Source: JAHJRJ01 sp037443685
Lineage (GTDB): Bacteria; Bacteroidota; Ignavibacteria; UBA10030; BY39
Assembly: GCA_037443685.1 (NCBI GenBank)
Contig: JBBINX010000020.1
Coordinates: 1 to 27,885, forward strand
DNA length: 27,885 nt
Direction: 5' to 3'
The number at the start of each line of letters is the position of its first letter. The stretch's first letter is position 1. The notes beneath the pieces were generated by a model. The model had not been told where the DNA came from. It worked only from the letters and a program-made list of their open reading frames with translations, and did not search any database. Made by a program: the position numbers and the translations under genes. Below, piece after piece: positions 24,337 to 27,885 of this stretch.

Positions 24337-25504
24337 TTAAACCGAATTGATTAATTTTTCTATAAAGAGTTCGTTCGCTTATATTCAATTTTTTTGCCGC
24401 GAGTCTGCGGTTTCCGTGGTATCTATTTAAAATTTTTATTATATACTGTTTTTCCATTTCGTCTAATGTAATTTCATCTTCGGCGGCATTACTCTCTGAC
24501 CCAATATGTGTTACCGCAAGGGAGTCTTTGGCATCTTTGTAATTATCTATAAAATATTTTATATCTGTTACATCATTCTTTATTTCGAGAAGCGCCCTGT
24601 AGATCAGTTCCCGTTCGACTTGTTCGCTTGTTTTATAAGTATGTACGGGTAAATTCCGTTCCTCGGTCGCAACTCTCGAACCTACTACCTCAACACCTTT
24701 AACAAATTTATGGATATCAGCGGCTTCGATATACTTGCCGTGGTGGATGACAATAAGACTTTCGATAGTGTTTTTTAATTCTCGAACGTTTCCATACCAC
24801 TTGAAATTTTTGAGAATTTCTAAAGCGTCGTCCGAAAAACCTTCGAGTTTTATATTATTTCGTTGAACAAAGCTATTAGTGAAGTATTTTGCGAATAACG
24901 GAATATCGTCAACCCGTTCACGCAGCGGTGGTATGTGGATGTTAATTGACCTGAGCCGGAAGAAAAGGTCTTTGCGGAAATTGTTATTGAAAACTTCAGT
25001 CTCTAAATTTCTATTCGTCGCAGCGATTACGCGAACATCAACCTTCTTTGTAACGTTTGACCCGACACGCATAAATTCTCCGCTCTCAAGCACACGTAAG
25101 AACTTTGATTGAGTGTTAAGTGGAAGCTCGCCGATTTCATCCAAAAAAATTGTTCCACTATCGGCAATTTCAAAATATCCTTTACGCGCTTCATTAGCTC
25201 CTGTAAACGATCCTTTTTCATGTCCAAACAGTTCGCTCTCTATAATTCCTTCAGGGATTGCTCCGCAATTCACAGTAATCATCGGCTTGTTTGCTCTTTG
25301 ACTTGATTTGTGGATTGCTTTAGCGAAAACTTCTTTTCCCACACCACTTTCACCTGTAATCAGTACTGTTATATCGGTGGCAGCAACTTGTTGAATTATC
25401 TCAACAATTTCAGAGATCGCGATGGAATCACCAATGATTCCGTGGCGTTGTTGAAACTCGTTTTTGGGTAGTTTGGGAATTCTAATTTTATCTGAATCGT
25501 TCAA
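24320..25504 (-). CDS. Sigma-54-dependent transcriptional activator, no sensor domain
   Basis: A 394-residue bacterial enhancer-binding protein. The AAA+ domain begins almost at once (GIIGDSIAISEIVEIIQQ). It has Walker A GESGVGKE (51-58), the sigma-54-contacting loop as GSFTGA (98-103) instead of GAFTGA, Walker B GTIFLDEIGELP, arginine-finger region FRKDLFFRLR and PPLRER. The C terminus is a Fis-type helix-turn-helix (NRRLAAKKLNISERTLYRKI). The usual N-terminal receiver, GAF or PAS domain is missing, so activity is probably set by amount or a partner protein. The start must be TTG 25504: no other start codon lies between it and the upstream in-frame stop, and no Met precedes the ATP site. The start overlaps the SPOR gene stop (ATTGA), so translation is coupled. 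Confidence 0.93.
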   Translation of the reverse strand: MNDSDKIRIPKLPKNEFQQRHGIIGDSIAISEIVEIIQQVAATDITVLITGESGVGKEVFAKAIHKSSQRANKPMITVNCGAIPEGIIESELFGHEKGSFTGANEARKGYFEIADSGTIFLDEIGELPLNTQSKFLRVLESGEFMRVGSNVTKKVDVRVIAATNRNLETEVFNNNFRKDLFFRLRSINIHIPPLRERVDDIPLFAKYFTNSFVQRNNIKLEGFSDDALEILKNFKWYGNVRELKNTIESLIVIHHGKYIEAADIHKFVKGVEVVGSRVATEERNLPVHTYKTSEQVERELIYRALLEIKNDVTDIKYFIDNYKDAKDSLAVTHIGSESNAAEDEITLDEMEKQYIIKILNRYHGNRRLAAKKLNISERTLYRKINQFGLNDKHD

Positions 25505-26247
25505 TACTTTTGCACCGTTATAGTTTCTACATTATACTTAAGCTTAATTTCATAACCGGATTTTACAGCTTCTTCGGCAGTTCGAAAATTTCCGACCCAA
25601 ACTAAATACAAACTTTTACCCGAACGGACTTTGTTCGTAATTTCGACTTGATACCCCAAATCCTCAAAAAAATGTTTTTGTTTTTCCGCATTTATTAAAG
25701 TCGAAAAAGCGCCGCTCTGTATTGTGTAGGTTTGTTCCTGTTTCGGCAGATTCATACTCGGTGTCGATATTGTTTTTTCTTCAGTGATTACCGGCGGAAT
25801 GTTAACCGGCGTTTCTTCTTCTTTTATCGACTTCAATTCTTCGGGAACCTGCATAGTTAAATAAGGTGAACTCGGATATTCCTTTTTTAGTTGATTGAGT
25901 TTAAGGTCGGCAGTTCGATAAAGTCCCAATGCATAATAATACTGGTATGAGTGGTAAAGTGCGTCATCTGCCCATTGGCTTTTTGGGAAGTTATCTAAAA
26001 TAGTTTGATAAAATTTTACAGCATCTACGCCATCCGATGCGAGTCGTCCCTGTAAGTATAATATGCCCGCTTCATTCGGAAAGGTAACAACTAAACTAGA
26101 AGACTCGGTTTGGGCGTTCTCTATATCACCTCGGTCGATCATTTTTATTATTTTTGTAACTTTTTCGTCTATGTTCTGCGGAAAACCGGCTAACGAAAAA
26201 ACCTGTGTCAAAAAAATATAACTGACAGTAATTATATACTTTTTCAT
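25501..26247 (-). CDS. SPOR-domain protein with TPR-like N-terminal region
   Basis: A 248-residue exported protein. A signal peptide (MKKYIITVSYIFLTQVFSLAG) leads into helical repeats of the YbgF/BamD kind (about 30-125, AGILYLQGRLASDG, DNFPKSQWADDALYHSYQYYY). A Pro/Thr-rich linker (about 135-165) and a C-terminal SPOR domain (about 172-248, YTIQSGAFSTLINAEKQKHFFEDLG...YLVWVGNF) follow. SPOR domains bind septal peptidoglycan stripped of stem peptides, so the protein probably acts at the cell wall or in envelope maintenance. ATG 26247 is chosen over the longer frame to 26283 because it starts the signal peptide and has GAGGA about 5 nt upstream. It lies 16 bp after miaB; stop TGA overlaps the next start. 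Confidence 0.88.
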   Translation of the reverse strand: MKKYIITVSYIFLTQVFSLAGFPQNIDEKVTKIIKMIDRGDIENAQTESSSLVVTFPNEAGILYLQGRLASDGVDAVKFYQTILDNFPKSQWADDALYHSYQYYYALGLYRTADLKLNQLKKEYPSSPYLTMQVPEELKSIKEEETPVNIPPVITEEKTISTPSMNLPKQEQTYTIQSGAFSTLINAEKQKHFFEDLGYQVEITNKVRSGKSLYLVWVGNFRTAEEAVKSGYEIKLKYNVETITVQKY

Positions 26248-26263
26248 AGATTCCTCATTCTTG

Positions 26264-27613
26264 TTAATTTTTGTCCGTTCCAAATAGAGTCGCGGAATTT
26301 ACACTTTCGATTTTTACTGTAACGAAATCTCCAACTTTAAATCCGTTACGTGGCAATATTACTTTTTTATTCGTATCAGTTTTACCTTTTAATTGGTGTT
26401 CAGATCTTTTACTCGTTCCTTCAATCAATACTTCAACATTTTTGCCGATTAATGTTAAATTATTCTCGTAGGAAATTTTATTTTGGATTTCGATGATTTC
26501 GCTAAGGCGTTTTAATTTTTCTTCTTGCGAAACGTCGTCAGCTATACTCCAAGCCTTAGTATTCTCGCGAGGTGAATATGCAAACATGAATGCACCGTCG
26601 AATCTAATTTGTTTCATCAATTCCACAGTCATCCGATGGTCTGCTTCTGTTTCGGTCGGGAATCCGGTTATGATATCTGTAGTAAGTGAAACGCTGGGAA
26701 TAGCTTTTCTTATTTTTTCTATCAACTTGAGATAATGAGAAGTTGTGTATTTACGATTCATCAGTGTAAGAATTTTATCAGAACCCGATTGAGCTGGTAA
26801 ATGAATATAGTTGCATATATTGTGTTCAGCAGCGATTGTTCGAATCAGCTTGTCCGACATATCAGCTGGGTGTGATGTTGTAAACCGGATTCTCATACCT
26901 CTGTCAATTTCTGCCGATTTTTTCATAAGATCTGCAAAATCGTAGTTGCCGTCTGAATATGAATTTACATTCTGTCCAAGTAAAGTTACCTCTTTATAAC
27001 CTTGCTTAGAGAGGTCTTTAATTTCTTTGAGGATGCTTTGTAACGGTCTGCTTCTTTCTCTGCCGCGAGTAAACGGTACGACGCAGAAAGTGCAAAAATT
27101 ATTGCACCCTCGCATAACCGTTACCCACGCACTTAAACCATTTGTTCTCAAAGGTATTATGTCATCGTAAGTTTCAACCCCGATTTCACCAGAGTAAACA
27201 CACGACGACTGAGCAGCTATACCTTGTTCACCGTGTTGCGCTTTTTCAACTAATTCTGGAAGCTTCCTATACTCGTCAGGTCCCACAATTAAGTCGGCGA
27301 TTTTAACTTTTGATTTTCTTGTTGTATGAGTCTCGAAAAATTTAGTATTTAATCTTTCTGCCATACATCCGAGTACACCTACAACTACTTCGGGGTTTTC
27401 TTTTTTTCTCGTTTTAAATTCGTTAAGTCGGGCTGTAACTCTATCCTCGGCATTCTCACGGACGCTGCACGTGTTCACTAATATTACATCGGCTTCATCA
27501 ATATCTTCTGTAAGTTGGTAACCGTCTTTGGTCATCAAGCTCATCACAACCTCGGAATCTGCGACATTCATCTGACAGCCATACGTCTCTATGTATAATT
27601 TCTTATCTTGCAT
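26264..27613 (-). CDS. miaB: tRNA-2-methylthio-N6-dimethylallyladenosine synthase MiaB
   Basis: A 449-residue radical-SAM methylthiotransferase that adds the 2-methylthio group to i6A37 of tRNAs reading UNN codons. The N-terminal UPF0004 domain has the three cluster-binding cysteines (Cys13 in YGCQMN, Cys49 in NTCSVRENAE, Cys83 in GCMAE). The radical-SAM domain has Cys170, Cys174 and Cys177 (RGCNNFCTFCVVPFTRGRE). A TRAM domain ends the protein (about 382-445). Motifs LLGQNVNSY and HLPAQSGSDKIL mark MiaB rather than RimO or MtaB. ATG 27613 has no strong Shine-Dalgarno site. It is the first gene of the long minus-strand array. Confidence 0.97.
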   Translation of the reverse strand: MQDKKLYIETYGCQMNVADSEVVMSLMTKDGYQLTEDIDEADVILVNTCSVRENAEDRVTARLNEFKTRKKENPEVVVGVLGCMAERLNTKFFETHTTRKSKVKIADLIVGPDEYRKLPELVEKAQHGEQGIAAQSSCVYSGEIGVETYDDIIPLRTNGLSAWVTVMRGCNNFCTFCVVPFTRGRERSRPLQSILKEIKDLSKQGYKEVTLLGQNVNSYSDGNYDFADLMKKSAEIDRGMRIRFTTSHPADMSDKLIRTIAAEHNICNYIHLPAQSGSDKILTLMNRKYTTSHYLKLIEKIRKAIPSVSLTTDIITGFPTETEADHRMTVELMKQIRFDGAFMFAYSPRENTKAWSIADDVSQEEKLKRLSEIIEIQNKISYENNLTLIGKNVEVLIEGTSKRSEHQLKGKTDTNKKVILPRNGFKVGDFVTVKIESVNSATLFGTDKN

Positions 27614-27651
27614 TCATTAAAATTGTGATTTTACTCTAAAAATACATCTTT

Positions 27652-27680
27652 AATATACAAAATGACTGACAAAAAGACAA
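27652..27680 (-). promoter_or_regulatory. Candidate promoter of the miaB operon
   Basis: On the minus strand, TTGTCT (complement of 27675-27680), a 17-bp spacer and TATATT (complement of 27652-27657) lie about 38 bp before the miaB start. Spacing is ideal but the region is AT-rich. Confidence 0.38.
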
Positions 27681-27851
27681 AACCCTTATAGAAGTCATTG
27701 ATTTTATAATATTATTATTAGATACTAAATGACATTAAGTCAGAAAATTTGTTTGATGTGGCAATGCGATATAAAAAAAATACTGATATAGGCCAGTAGA
27801 AATGTCAGTTATGACAAGTGACAAAATCAAAAACAATTTTTCCTAATGACA
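27663..27851. promoter_or_regulatory. Cluster of TGACA motifs upstream of miaB
   Basis: TGACA occurs at 27667, 27730, 27812, 27819 and 27847, and TGTCA at 27803. The pair 27803-27807 and 27812-27816 makes an inverted repeat, TGTCA-N4-TGACA. The 272 bp from 27614 to the window end hold no convincing gene, so these could be operator half-sites, but no regulator is assigned. Confidence 0.3.
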
Positions 27852-27885
27852 ACTCTTTAAAAAAAATGTTATTTCTGGCTTACAG

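Noticed and set aside
26248..26283. Longer N terminus of the SPOR protein
   Set aside because: It would place twelve polar residues before the signal peptide and overlap miaB; ATG 26247 has a Shine-Dalgarno site.
27755..27772. Possible sigma-54 promoter (TGTGGCAATGCG)
   Set aside because: The GG and GC elements are not separated by the required 10 bases.

Overview
The window is AT-rich chromosomal DNA from a member of the Bacteroidota/Ignavibacteriota (FCB) group. Three things point there: a secreted subtilase with a C-terminal type IX secretion (T9SS) sorting domain (YPNPFN...LGQ...SGVYFYR pattern), a TonB-dependent receptor with an N-terminal carboxypeptidase-regulatory-like domain, and the order miaB / sigma-54 activator / lptE, which I recall as recurrent in Bacteroidota. 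Clear Shine-Dalgarno sites before several genes (for example rpsT) and good -35/-10 promoters fit a deep lineage such as Ignavibacteria better than classical Bacteroidia. This placement is inference, and no rRNA is present to settle it.

Layout. Positions 1-642 hold a terminator hairpin and two possible very small plus-strand ORFs. A minus-strand GlcD-type FAD oxidase (643-2049) diverges from a plus-strand run of three periplasmic folding factors (two PpiC/SurA-type lipoproteins and a SurA homologue, 2194-6332), to which a MoxR AAA+ ATPase is coupled. After a 292-bp spacer carrying two hairpin repeats come a T9SS-exported subtilase and a membrane-anchored VWA protein (7608-11836). rpsT lies on the minus strand with its own terminator.

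A TPP riboswitch with a strong expression-platform terminator (12286-12452) precedes a three-gene plus-strand operon: a TonB-dependent outer-membrane receptor, thiamine pyrophosphokinase and a sodium:solute symporter. Together they read as a complete thiamine salvage route, from outer membrane to inner membrane to phosphorylation. This is the most coherent functional system in the window.

The right third (27613 down to 17233) is one dense minus-strand array with overlapping or nearly touching genes: miaB, a SPOR-domain protein, a sigma-54 activator without a sensor domain, lptE, a cellulose-synthase-like GT2 glycosyltransferase, a TPR protein with 123-bp tandem repeats, a five-PAS hybrid histidine kinase and an SRAP (YedK/HMCES) protein. 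The glycosyltransferase is interrupted by an in-frame TGA exactly where the family has a conserved Gly. Other genes here use TGA as a normal stop, so this is a nonsense mutation, a sequence error or an unusual readthrough case.

I saw no tRNA, rRNA, CRISPR array, insertion sequence or phage gene. Most of the window is ordinary core genome. The items most worth a second look are the thiamine operon, the TGA in the GT2 gene, the operon-embedded sensorless sigma-54 activator and the intergenic repeats.
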